Below, piece after piece: positions 11,339-23,719 of a stretch of 64,000 bases of DNA. The notes below the pieces were generated by a model. It saw nothing but the letters and a program-made list of their open reading frames with translations, made no database searches and was not told the DNA's origin. The translations under genes were made by a program, and so were the position numbers. The stretch covers positions 581,889 through 645,888 of the forward strand of contig NW_006920880.1 of assembly GCF_000417875.1 (NCBI RefSeq). Direction: 5' to 3'. The number at the start of each line of letters is the position of its first letter. Position 1 is the stretch's first letter. The stretch comes from Pseudozyma flocculosa PF-1. Its lineage: Eukaryota > Basidiomycota > Ustilaginomycetes > Ustilaginales > Ustilaginaceae.

Positions 11339-14300
11339 ATGAACTCGCGACAACCCACCGGCTCCGGCCTGCGGCTGGACGAGGATGCCCTGGCGCAGCA
11401 GCCTTCTTCCTCGGGCAGGGCTCGTCGCTCCACCACCGCCCGCGCCGCCGCCCGCGCATCCCCTTATGCCAGGACACCCACCAAGCAGGTAGCCCGCACC
11501 AGCCTGGCATCACCGGCACCTGCAGCCGTGAGTAAACACGGCCGCCCAGATGGGTAGGCCGACGGCGGCTCTTGTCCCCGCCCCGGATGTATGCGCTGAC
11601 CTTTTCCTTGCTCTTCCATCCGACGACTGACACTGCAGTCGCCCAGCATGCTGAGCGGACTCATCAGCACCGTGACCAGCCCCTTCCGATTCCGCTCGCG
11701 GGCACGGCAGTCGGCCGCCTTTGGCACCGCCGACACCGAAGCGGAAGCCGACGACGACAACGGCCACGGCGTCAACATCGACATGGAGGCTGGAGGAACC
11801 GCTCCCGCCCGCATCGAGGCCCTTGAGCCCACGTCCCCTCTCGCCAATCGACACACAGCCCTGGTCAGCAAGGACGAGCGCTCCGAGACTCGACCCGCCT
11901 CTTCCAACACGCTCACTGTGCCGACGGCGGCGCCCTTCGCCGTCAGCCCGACCCGGTCGCGGCCCAGCAACCTCGACCTGAGCCCGGCAGGCCCTTCCCT
12001 CCGTTCCGCTGCATCTCCGCGAGCCTCTTCGCCGCTGCCTGCCAGGACGGCACCCCGTTCACCCCTCGCCGAGAGCTCCACCCTCCCTTTCACGCCGCAG
12101 GAGCCGCCGCGCAAGCGGGCCACGCGGTACAGCTCCACCCAGATCGACGCCAGCGCGGGCCGAGCGCAGCCAGACGCCAGCCCGGTCTCGCGCAACTTTG
12201 AACTGCTTGCGCGCTTCTTTGAGCAGAAGCAGAGGGAAGGCGGTCTCCACGGTGGAAGCAGCGGACTGACAGAGGTCGAGGTCGAGGGGTGCCTCAAGCT
12301 CATCGAGGATAGCATGGCCGCTGGACGCGACCTAGCCCACGAGTTCGGATATGCGTCCAGCAGGCTAGGCCGAACAGCCGGCGTGCGGCAGCCTAGCGAA
12401 GCCCCCTCGTCGTCCCGTGCAAGTTCGGTTGCGCCGCAGACGTCGGCGTACCCAGCATCTCAGACGTTCGGCAACCTCTTCCATCCCGGATCGTCGATCA
12501 AGCCGACCGGGGCCTACTCGTTCCTTGCCCCGCGGTCGTCGTCGACCGCTTCGATCGCCTCGTCCGCGTCTGCGAGAAGGCATCGGCCCCTGTACCTTGG
12601 CCCAGGCATGGGCTCGCAGCTGACGAGGCGCCGGACGCTGGCACCGGGTTCCCGGTCGTTGGGAGACTCTCTTGCCCAGTCTCGGATGGGTCTTCTGCCA
12701 AAATCGACCTCGGACACGAGCCTGGTCGACGCCGCCAGGGAGCGGCAGGAGCAGGCGAATGCCGCGCCCGAGGAGGCCAAGCGGCGCAGGACAGAAGACG
12801 CTGAGCGAGGCACAGCATCGCAGCAGCAGGACGCACGCTTCGAGAGCCTGTTCGAGAGCCAGCGGACGCAAAGCAGCGAGCTGGCCAAGAAGACGACGTC
12901 GGCCGCTGCCACCCCGAAGCGCGATGCGGGCCTCGGCGTCAAGCGGGGCGCTCCGCAGGATGGCCAGTCTCAGGGCAAGAAGGCAGAGGACGGCTACGTC
13001 AACGGCGTGCGCCCGGCTCAGGACAGCACCCCGGTGCGCGTCGCGACAAAGACCGCCACCGCCATGCTCGACATCCTCAAGGACAGCCCGCCGGTCCGGC
13101 CTCCCGTGCAGCCGGAGCTCGTCAACCCGTACCAACCCTCGTCGACGCTGTCCAAGCTGCCCAAGAAGCCCAAGACACAGACGCCTTCCAAGTCGGCCCG
13201 TGCATCGATGGTGACGCGTGCCAAGGCGCGCCAGTCTGCCGCCGAGGCGAAGACGAAGAACGAGGAGCCGAAGCGGGAGTCGATCCTCGATGTCATCGAG
13301 CGCACGGCGCCCAAGGAGAAGCCAAGGCGCGGCCGCGTGGCCACCGAGACGCCCGACGTGGCGATGCAGGATCAGACGCCAGCGGCCGCGACGCCTGCCA
13401 CTACGACGCCAGCAACCAGCGAGGCCGATGTTGCGCAGGCCAGGAAGGCCGAGAAGACGGAGGAGGCACGGCGGCGGCTCGCAGCACTCAGCAAGAAACG
13501 CGAGGCTGACTCGAAGCAGGACCAGCCTGCCGCCGCTTCTTCCTCGGCTCCCTCCGCTCCGACGCCCGCCTTCACCTTTGGCGCCCCCGCGTCGCAGCAG
13601 CCGCAGCAGCAGCAACCGAGCACCAGCACTACTTCCGCGCCGTCGACCGGCTTCAGCTTCGGTGTGGCCAAGCCCGCAGCGAGCCTCGCGCCGCAGCTCC
13701 CACAGCAATACACGGCCTCGAAGCCCAAGAAGCCGTCGCCGCTCTCGGTCACGTTCCAGGCGCCCGACTCACCCAGCTCGGCCTCGGAAAAGTCGATGGC
13801 CGACTCGCCCGTGCCCGCGTCCAAGCCTTCCTTCAGCTTCAGCCAGCCCACCGCCTTCTCATTCGCATCGCCATCGGCTTCGACGACGCCTGCCGAGCCC
13901 AAAGCCAGCGCCGCACCGGCTCCAGCCGCCAAGCCCTTTACCTTCGGCGCACCGGCCAAGGCGGTGACCAAGGAGAGCCCTGCGCCGCCGGCCCCGGCAC
14001 CCGCAAAGCCAGCCTTCTCATTCTCGCCGATCACGCCGGCCCTGGCTCCTTCGCCTGTAGCCCCTGCCCAGGAGGTGGCCAAGCCTGCCGCTGCGGCAGC
14101 TCCCGCTACGACCTCGAAGCCAGCTGCACCCGGGAACGCCAAGGACGAGGCCGTCGCAGCCCCCATCAGCGCCCTTCCGACATTCAGCTTTGACTTTTCT
14201 GCTCCCGCCAGCACCGCTGCGGCTGCGGGGCCCGAGGCCAACGCCATCAAGAAGGAGGTCCTGTCTCTGGCAGCGACCAGCCTGCCGACCTTCGACTTCA

Positions 14301-15091
14301 TCTTCGACACCACCTCGACGCCTGCTTCGACCGCCAAGGGGGCAGCCGAAGAGACGAAGCCAGCGGCGAGCGCACCGATCTCGTCGTTCTCGTTCGGTAA
14401 GCCCGCAGCGGGCTCGTCGACGGGCTCGTCGCCCACGTTCTCGTTCAACAAGCCCATCGCATCAGCGCCAGCGCCCGCCGCATCGACCGGCTTCAGCTTC
14501 TCGCCTCTCGGCGGCTCGAGCGGCCTGGCCACGCCCGCGTCCACGCTCTCGAGAGCTTCGACGCCCGCCTCGATTGACGAGCCGACTGCCTCCGATGGCA
14601 AGGCGGCAGCAGCTGCCAACAGCGGGTCCAACGGCCTGCTGGGCGAGGGAGAGGGAGAGGAGGACGAGACGCAGATGCACGAGGTGCGAGCCAAGTTCTG
14701 GCGCTTCGACCAGGAGGGCAAGGCATGGAAGGACCTCGGCATCGTCATTGCCAAGCTCAAGAAGCACAAGGAGACCGGCAAGCGAAGGATGCTGGTGCGC
14801 AACGAGGCGAACGGCAAGGTGGTGGTGGTGAGTCTGCGGCGCCTCGGAGCGACCCCGCATTGACCAACGTGCCCCGGAACTGACCATGACCCCCATGCCG
14901 ACCTTTCTCGGCTTGCTGGCTGGCAGAACTTCAACCTCTACTCGTCGATCAAGGTGACGCAGGACAAGAACGTCGTCTCCTTCCTGGGCTTTGACGGCAG
15001 CACGCCGACTCAGTTCCGATGCAAGATCAAGACGGAGGACGGCGCCAGGGCCTTCAAGGACGCCATCGAGCGAGAGGCGGCCGCAGCCTGA
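11339..15091 (+). CDS. FG-repeat nucleoporin with C-terminal Ran-binding domain (Nup2/Nup50-like, with Nup1/Nup60-like N terminus)
   Basis: Three exons (11339-11527, 11639-14827, 14927-15091) give 1180 residues. After an Arg-rich N terminus, residues about 64-86 (MLSGLISTVTSPFRFRSR) look like the short amphipathic element of Nup1/Nup60/Nup153-type nuclear-basket proteins. A long disordered middle has scattered basic clusters. From about 700 to 1060 there are FG-type repeats (FTFGAP, FSFGVAK, FSFSQP, FSFGKP, FSFNKP). The last 100 residues are a Ran-binding domain: HEVRAKFWRF, WKDLG, KRRMLVRNE, then NFNLYSS and SFLGFD. The product should sit at the nuclear pore basket and bind RanGTP and karyopherins. 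Splicing within the Ran-binding domain (intron 14828-14926) is needed to complete it. The family is clear; one-to-one orthology (Nup2, Nup61 or Nup60) is not. Confidence 0.85.
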
Positions 15092-18000
15092 TCCCGGCGC
15101 GCGCGCCGGACCCGTCGGCGCTTCTCTCAGCCTTGAGCCGCTTCTCGCATGTTCAGGTCCACCCTTATCGTCCCTGCATCCTCTGTATCGCTACACCCAC
15201 TCTGCCCCGCATAGAACGTGAGGCCATCTTCATTTTGGGCGGCGGGTGTCGTCTGCCGCGAGAGTCGGTCGAAGAGGCAGATGGGCTGGCGAGCTTCGGC
15301 TCCGAATTTCGGCAGGCGGGGGCTCAGCTGGAAGATTCCTTCGCTGGCGCGAAAAAGGTAGCGGCGGGGCCCTCGGAAAATCTGGACTCTTCGTCGGTCG
15401 TCGCCGCTTCCTCCCTTCCCACCACCACCACCACATTCGCCTCGCACTTGGAACGTCCCGACAGCCCCTCATTGAGAGGGAAGAGACCATACCACCACCG
15501 TGCATCGGCCCTCGACGACCGTTTCCGCTCCGCCTGTGTCGCCCCTCGTCGTGCCCTCTCCTCACCTCCGCCCCCCGCACCCTTCCACCACCACCATCAC
15601 ACCACATCCAACCCGCCCCTATTATTTGATTGATCAGTGCTCTCTCCTCCGTGCCTGGTTGATTGAAGAAGGAGGCTAGATCCACCCCCATACCGCCCCA
15701 CCTACTCAACTCCGGGGACCGGTTCAAACCATATGGATTTAGGCTCCTGTCCCGACGCTCCCAGGACAGGCGCCCATTTACATGGTTCGTACATCCCTCC
15801 CGTTCCAACTTCTCCCGCGCCTTTGCATCGCGATCGCCCGGTTCGGCTCCCTCGTCGCCTCCGCATCCTATGCTTGTCTTCCGCCCGCCCGCCCAACGTA
15901 ATCCCATCGTGTCTCGTCGCAAAAAGTGTCTCGACCCGTCGCGCATTGTGAACCTCGCCCCCTTCCTCGCCCAGCTCTACCCCTCCCCTTTCCCTCGCAC
16001 CACGGACAGCGATATGGCGAACCGGGCAGACGTGCCACTTCAGCCCTCCTCCATACAGCGACGCACGAGGCGGGGTTCCCCAGGCTGGACCGATCGACGA
16101 GTGCAACGACAGGAAGGCGGCCGGATCGACTTGGAACGTCCGTCTTCGTTCGGTTTCGACCGCGGCGGTGACGAGACTTGGGCCATTCGTCCGGCGCTCC
16201 CCGTCGCCTCGCTCTGTGTCCTTCCGCCGGGTTCCCCCATCTCGGCGCTTGCGGGGGAAGGTCGTAACGAGCCACGAAACCAACCTGCCCGCCATCGTTC
16301 GATAAGGCGCTCCAACCCCCCGCCCGACCCCGTCCCTCTACCCTCTTCCTCCCTCGTTGATCCCAGGACCGACGAGAACGGGGGCGAGGGAAGAGGGGCA
16401 GCGGGGCCAGCGGGGGAAAAGTCCAAGAAAGATCCACTCCCATCCGATCCGGGTGCGTTGGTCGGGCAATGGAAGAGTTGCTCCGACCCTGCCCTCTCCT
16501 TCCCCCCGCCCCCACTCGCGTGAGCCGAGGGAGGGGGACGGGGCAGCCCGGGTTGTGGGAGCGCAGTCATCAGGCCAGGCTTGTTCTCCGAAGTACAAAG
16601 GAGAGGGAGCGTTCGTGATTGCGGACATGCCCCCCCAGCCCGGCGTCGGCTCGCGGCGCGTTTGCTCGGAAGTCACCTTCGTCGTTGTCGTCGCGGGTAG
16701 ACGGTATCTCTGTGGCGGGCGCTGCCGTCGACGTCTTTCCATGATCATTTCTTCATGCTCGCTGAACCGTGATCGTTCACTCGACTATCGGCCGTCGACG
16801 CATCATCGGGTTGCTCCTTTGACATGCCTCGACCATCGCATCACTCCCTGGAGCCATCTTGCTCTGGAAGCGACGACCTCTTCGTCCGCGTCTTGAAGAT
16901 GAGATTTGATGCGCACGTTCCCACGCAGGATCCGGCCCTGTCTGTCCGGTGCGGTACGAGACGCGCCGTCGAAACGGGGACAGTGGCACCGTGACGGGAT
17001 TGTGAAGGGGGCGAGGTCCGCGACGCTAACGGCCTCCGGATCGCCACCGGCAGCAGGGAACAATCAAAGATCCATATGCATGAGCTGGGCTCAAAAAGAC
17101 GACGACGCCTTAATCAAAGCTCTTTGATTGCGAGCGTGTCGCGGGAGGGGAGCAAGACTCGCAGCCACAGATGCAAGGAGGATCTAAAAGTTGCACGGCA
17201 AGAAGGGGTGCGTCCCCGCTCCGGCTCCCGCATCCCCATCGTCCTTGCCCCTCTGTACACCTTGGGGCGTCTAGCTCCGCTTCGTATTGTTGCCGTCTAG
17301 GCTCGTACAGTATCTGTAGCTTGTCCGCGCACCTCCTGGGCGTCGGTGATTGCTGTCGCTTCGACCCGTCCTCGGGGAGCGAGGAGGGAAAAGCAATGTG
17401 AAAATTGCAGGCGAAAAGAAGACGCGCGGGCGCGGGCGACTGCGGTCGTCGAGCTTCGACCCTGTCCGCTTCCACGGAGAGCGATCACGCATCCAGCAGC
17501 CAATTTAGTCGAGCAAGGTGCGGGGTCGGTCTCGTCTGGGCCGAACCCTCGCTGCGGTAAGCTCGGCGTCGGATGTCCAGACGACAGAGAGATGCAGGCG
17601 GTGTCATCCCCGCCTGCCAGGCCTGACGAGAGAGCTGGCCAGGCCATGCTTGGTCGGCCTTGCCAGCGCGCGTCCGAGCTTGGACCCGGAATCGAAGCTC
17701 GCTCGTTCCACAGGACGGACCTCGAGGAGCGGTCGGCTGGCGGATCTTTGATGTCGGTCGACTTTCGGACTCCTCTCTCCCGCGCCCCGGAGCGAGAGAG
17801 GTCGGTAGGCACCGTACCTAGGCCAGGGACAAGCTACATGTCGAGAGGCAAGCAAGGCGACGGAAACGACCCGTTCCGACGCCGGTCAGCGCATGAACCG
17901 CAAGGTCCGACGAGACAGAGCGAGGACAGCGGTCTCATCGGTAAGCGCCGCCCATTCAGAGAAGCTAGACGTTCCAGTTGACTACTGTCGTGCTACAGTA

Positions 18001-18510
18001 GGCCGGCTGACCCGTCCACCGGTAGTTATGTAGTGGGTACCGTACAGCTACTGTGACTGGACAGCCTTTTGCGTACGTTGGCGATCCGAACCTCGCTCGT
18101 CGTGGCGGAGGCTACCGGTAGCCTGCCGACCTTACCGTAAGTGCAGCGCGGTGCATGCTGCTGCAGAATCAGAGACGAGCGGCCGGCGAATGCACCTCGA
18201 ATACGGTACCGGTAGCTCTGTTTCGTCTGCGTCCCATTGTTCTCCATGTCGCCCGCGATCGTCACGTTGCAGCCAGCTGTGTGGTGCAAAGCCTTGTCTG
18301 AGAGAGTGGGCCGTTGGTACAGCACCATGCTGCGACGGGATATGTACCGTAGCCAACAGCTGGGACTTCTCGAGAGCAGAGCTGGACGAGGAAGCCGCTG
18401 GAGTCGCCTTTCGTCCTCTAGAGAAGCTCCGTTCAGCAGGCAAGGCGGGAACAGGCAGGCAAGCAAGCAAGGAGTGGTCTCATAGCGACGAAGAAGACAC
18501 AGGAAGGAAG

Positions 18511-18534
18511 AAGCAAGCAAGCAAGCAAGCAAAA
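18511..18534. repeat. (AAGC)n tetranucleotide repeat
   Basis: About six AAGC/GCAA units followed by an A-rich run, in the gene-free block. Similar GCAAGCAAG runs occur nearby at 18457-18475. Confidence 0.8.
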
Positions 18535-21500
18535 AGTTTTATTGCGAGGCAACGAAGCTCCGCCATTGGCATGCACCAACATGCATAACGGTGCATCGGC
18601 GCCGCCGCAAGGTTTCCTTTTCGACTGTTGTGGCATCGAGCATTGGCCGAAATGCGCTTGTCGGTACAGAACCCATCTAGCCTGCGGTTGTCACCGAAAG
18701 CCAGCCGGGGAGCGAGGGACACGGCAGGCAAAACGCGTGGTGCTCAACGGAGAGGATGGCGGATCCTCGTTGCCCTTGCGTAGATGGCCAGTAGACATGG
18801 CCGGTGACCAAGCTGGCATGGCAATGTCACCATTCCCCGTCGAGTCGCCACTCGCCACACATGAAGTGTTTCCCAGCGAGCCATGTCAGTCAGTCCCGGC
18901 AGTCTAGCGTACGGCCGGGTATCGGTGCGGGTTTAGCAAAGGCACGCTGGGCTCCCCTGCCAAGGGAGCGGCGCTAGCACACCGCAAGGTGGCAAGCGGG
19001 CAAGTCGCTTCCATCTTGCCGAAACGTGGAAAAAAAGGATGCGGAGAGCGAGCGAGGCGAGAGAGCAGGCAGGGTTCAGCACCCCAGGGGCCCAGGGCGG
19101 CCAGGCAGGCGACACTCAGCAGAGGGGCAGCGCCGCAGAACTTGAGCTGGAGCCAGGCAGCCAGGCAGCCGGGCAGCCGGGCACTCGACAAGCAAAAAAG
19201 CCAGGTGCCAGGGCGCCAAGCGAGTCGCCAACGCAACTCGTTGCCGGTCCGCAAGCTCGATCTCACCGCAAGGCACCAAGAGCGGCAAAGGCGGGCAGGA
19301 ACTCAGGGGACCCCAGTTGCATGCATACTTCGATCCCTGTCCGCAGAAAGAAAGCTCCGCATGAAACTCAACAAGACGCGCCGTGCGTACTGTATGTGTC
19401 TCGTCGAGCGGTCCCAACTCAGCTCGGGTCCTGCGTGAGGTGCGCTCCAAGGGGCAGGCCGTACTGGATACCGTACAGTACCTAGCACAGTTTGCAGGCA
19501 AGCTCTAAAACGTCGAGCGAGATGAAAGAGCACGATCAAGCACTTCGCCGGACTAGGCATTATTTTGTCGCGGAACAATGGTGGAGCGGCTGGCTTGGCG
19601 AGGGCCACCTCGACCGTACCACGGAGCGCGGGGTATAACCCTATGGGCAGCATGTATTCACTCTGAGCGTGGCATCAGGTGGTACAGACGGAGCTCGTCG
19701 ACGCTTTGGGAAGGACAAGCAGAGAGTTGGGAAAACGTGTGTCGACTTTGTCGCTGTCTCCGAGGCTTCGCGGAGTAGAGCAGCGGGCAGAGCTTGTGTT
19801 TTTCTTTTCATCTTCCTTTCCGGAGTCCAGCGCAGCGCCGGAGCCCCAAAAGGTGGCAGCCTTCCGCTGCAGTCTCGTGTCAGCTCGCCGTCTGTCCCGG
19901 TGGCGGGTTGCTGCAACCGCGCCAGCGGCTTCTGCATGTCGCCTGGCCTCCACGGGGCGGAACGACGACCGTCTGTCGAGGGCACAAAACGTCGCATTCT
20001 TCGTTCGTACAGATGCCACCGGTACCGGTATCACGACTATGACTGCCGCGAGTCCAGTCCTCGCCCTTGTGGCGTGGCGTAGGTCCACGCTCCTCTGTAC
20101 CGCGGTACCATCGTCAATCGCCTCGGATTTTCATTACCTGTTTGTGCACAGATGGTCGGTCGAGGCGGAACTTCAACCATGCGGTGCCAGGTGTGGCGGG
20201 CTTTGGCCGCCTGTGGCGGTCCCTCGCCAGCGCGGGCAGATTTCTAGCGCCCGCCCCTTCCGCCCTGTTGCATACAGATGCGCTTTACGATCGCTGCGGC
20301 CCATTTACCGTAGCTCTTGCTGAGCTTCGTGTAGACTCTGACGAGCAGGGGCAATCATCAAGCCCCCGCCGGGCGTCGGCGTCTGCAACACCGTGCTCCA
20401 GTCTCTGCACATGGTCAGTACAAGAGAGCATGACAAACATGAGCTCAACTCCTGCGTGTAGCTAGGTACGGTGTCTGGAGTGCGCTCGATTCTCGGACCA
20501 TGTCGTCGCTCTCGCTCGGCTGACGTTTTGACTCTCCTCGCGCCATCTATGAAGCCAGCTTCACGTGCGCCAGATCGAGCAACCATGCACCTGGACCAGA
20601 CGGACCATGTATCGGACTGTTCCCTGAAGGGATCCGCAGATCCTGTGGCAATGGCGAGAAACGCTGCGTTTGCCAAGAGGAGGCTGTGATAATGTAGGTA
20701 CAGCAGACCTTTGATCCCGTCACCGGATACCGGTACTCGCACGATGGACCCTACGGGTGTCGGCGGAGGACGTCCCCGTCCGTGCTGAGTACGGCATCGT
20801 CTGTACGGTACAGATCCGTACACACGGCGTCGCGGCGCGGAGTTGAGTAGACGGGGAAGCAACGGACCCGGCGCTGAGTCGCGAGGCAGGGCACCTGAGT
20901 CCGCCGAGCTGTGGACCCATGGGTCCAGCCGGCGCCACCACGGCCGCCGCAGCCGGCGCCGTACCGGTAATCGTAGCAAGCTGTACCAACGACCTCACCG
21001 GGTGACGATGCCCGACGCTCCTCACAACTCACAAGGAGCCGTGTCTTGAGCGATTTTGCTCTGCAGGCAGCATGCGTGGATCGACCCCTGCGGATCCCGG
21101 GACACTGGCATGGTGATTCATCTCGCGCTGCCGCCACCTCTGGCCGAATGGTCCCTGCGTTTAGAGCTGCTCTCCCCCGCACCCAAGGATCGACGATGCT
21201 GAGCTGACAAGCTCCCGCAGGGGTGACTGGCATTCGTCGACGGCGTCTCTCTCTGTCCGTACGGGTGGCGAGAGCATCGCCTCCTGTTGACAGCGGCGCG
21301 ATCGTCAGCTTGACGTGTGGCCAGCTCAAATCTGGCCCCGCGCGTGCTGCCGACGGCTTCACGACATGAGGCCGTTCGTAGTGAGCCCTATTCCGCCACA
21401 AAGCTGGCCCCTTTGCAGCTTTCACCTTGCGGGCCTCTGTCCCCGGAGAACCTTTCGAGCAGGACACGGCACAGCCCGAGTATTGTACTGTACGTACAGG

Positions 21501-22909
21501 CATGTAAAAAGCGGCGAGAAGCGGACTACCTAACAATCAGAGTGGGAGTTAGACCTTGGAGCGCTCGACCCGAACTGGCCTGCTGCGCCCACGCTTAACC
21601 TCTTTGCCGGGCCTGCCTGGAACCTCGACGGGCATGCAACGGATCGGACACGGCCCGATCCGCTCCTCTTGGCGCTCACCTTCCCGCCAAAGTGCAGCCC
21701 GTCGACGTCGTATACGGTGGGCACTACAGAAGGGCGCCGCGCTTGCCGCTACACGCCGTTCGGCCAGCAGAAGGACCACGGCGCCGGCGATGCTGGAACG
21801 GCACACAAGTTGGGCGATGTCGCCGGGCTATCTACAATGGTCACAGGGAGGCAGCTACAAGTTATGTGCTCGTACGTGATCCTGCAGAGCATGCAGCCGC
21901 GTATTGGACGAGGATGTGCAAGCAAGGTGTTCAGCTGTACCTCGGGATTTTAGGTTGCAACCCGGCTGCCATTGCGCTCAAGCGTGCGTCGAAGCCTGAC
22001 GAGCCAGCAAACGACGTCGTCGAAGAGGCCGAGGCAAGCTGGGCCATTGCCCAAGCTCGGGATCGGGACGGCGCTCGTCCAGCCGCTCAACGACCCATTG
22101 CATCTGCCTACAGGGCTGCGCTGCTCTGTGACTGAGCCTGCCTTTGCCAACCGCCAGCGTGTGGGTCTGCTGCGGCTGGCTGCAGGCGAGGCAGGTGTCG
22201 ATTCTGGGTGACGCTCGAGTAGACCAGGCGGCGCCCTCAAGCAGGCGCCTGCGTTTCCAAAGCCAAAAGCCAAAGCAGAAGACGCAGATGTGCGGATCCA
22301 CGGCGGAGGCCACGGGCGCCCGCCCGAGCGAGCGAGCGAGCGAGCAAGCAAGGCAAAAGTTAGAAGCGACTCTACAAGCTCTCCAAGCGCTGCTGGTGGT
22401 GATCTCGGGTCGGGCGCCCTGCATGAAAACTCTGCTCAACCTGGCTGGCCCTACCGCCGCCTGCTCGCCTGCTTGCACCACCGCCAGGCCAGGCCAGGCC
22501 AGGCCGGGCATCCAGGCGCGGGCGAGCGTGGTGTAGCCTAGCCTGTTGCTGGTGGCCTGCCCGCTTGGCTGGCTGACCCGTTAATTTCTTTATTGCGTTT
22601 GTGCTTTCCGCAGAGAGGGCAGAGGTAGGGGTCTCGCGGGCCGTCTGCCTGACCGCCCGGCCCCCCCTCTTCTGCCTATCCGCCCGGCCTTCGCTTGCAA
22701 CAGAAGGGACCCACGCACGGCGTCTGCTGCCAGGCTGCCTCTGGCCCCGTACTCCGGTGGGTCCGCGCTGCCAGACCTCTCTCGAGTACACGTACCGCGT
22801 ACGCTGATTTGCCTCTGCGCACCACCAGCCCGGCTTTGTCGCTGCACGCCCACGCCACACTTGCCTTCTCTCAGGTCCTCCAGCCCCTCTGTCGACGCTG
22901 CTGGGGCTA

Positions 22910-23450
22910 GGTGATTCCCAGGCTCCTCTCCCGACCACCACCCGCCATCGTCCGCCACCCTACACCATCCCCTCCGCCCCATCCTGACATCCTCTGCGCC
23001 TCTTTCTCTTGGCCGACTAACCTTTGCATCGGCATCTCTCCGACCTTTTCCAGCCTATCTATTCTCTTCTCTATTCTGGCTCGGCTCCTCCGTCGATCGA
23101 TTGATCGGGGAAGCTGCCGTTGACTCGGTCACGCCGTACTCGTCGCGACACACTTTTCGGATCTACCGACGAGCAGCGATCCGCTGCTGACGGGCTCACC
23201 AGAGCTTCTACCCGTCCCGCTCCCCTGTTGTTCTGCTCTCGACATCGCGGTGCATCGCGCCCTCTTTGACCCTAGCGCCCCTCTGCAAAGGCTCCATTAA
23301 GCCGACCTTTCGACGCCTCCGGCCACTTCCCGGATCGACTATCCTCAGGCCAGCCTCTCCTCGACCCGGTCTCCTTGCCCGCTCCTGACGCGACCATCGA
23401 CCATCGATCATCGACCTTGCCCTTGGCCTGCATGCACCCCTGACCGTGGC
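22910..23450 (+). promoter_or_regulatory. CT-rich block, probable promoter / 5' leader of the WOPR gene
   Basis: This stretch is markedly pyrimidine-rich on the plus strand (CTCTTTCTCTT, TTCTCTTCTCTATTC and similar). CT-rich blocks before start codons are typical of fungal promoters and leaders. The distance to the start codon (23720) implies a leader of several hundred bases if transcription starts here. Confidence 0.45.
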
Positions 23451-23719
23451 CGTGAGTAGCCACGCCCTCCCCGCCCGACTGCTCTCCCTGCCGTTCGGAG
23501 CGCACGTCGAGCATCGCCCAGCACGCCTCGACGCAAGCAGCTCGCCCGGGTCCGCGGCACTCGTCCCGACCAGGCGCGCTGCGCCAGCCAAGAGGACCAT
23601 CCTGACGCCGAACAGCCCCCTTTTCCATTCCGCATCCGAGCAGGCCTTTGACCAGCACCGCGACCCAGTGTGCTTTTCTCCTCCGACCACCCTTTCGCAC
23701 GACGCAGCAAAAGCCCACC

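Larger units (their letters stand above)
15092..23719. other. 8.6-kb gene-free block upstream of the WOPR regulator
   Basis: No frame here shows family motifs or usable splice-connected exons. The longer frames (for example 15663-16523 and 17346-17981) are Arg/Pro-rich, overlap others on both strands and mostly lack an ATG, as expected by chance in GC-rich DNA. Several kinds of DNA are present. A C/T-rich stretch covers 15.1-16.6 kb. Between about 17.9 and 21.5 kb there are many GTAC-centred palindromes such as TACCGGTA and GGTACC. Short tandem repeats occur (GCAA units near 18511-18534, CGAG units near 22324-22345, CAGGC units near 22488-22505). A CT-rich block at about 22.9-23.4 kb probably marks the promoter and long 5' leader of the WOPR gene. 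Non-coding RNAs cannot be excluded. Confidence 0.6.

Noticed and set aside
15715..15735. B-box-like GGTTCAAACC
   Set aside because: No T stem pairs around it and no A box lies at the right distance.
15663..16523. Open frame of 286 codons in the gene-free block
   Set aside because: It begins at a non-ATG codon, is Arg/Pro/Ser-rich, overlaps similar frames on the opposite strand, and has no recognisable domain.
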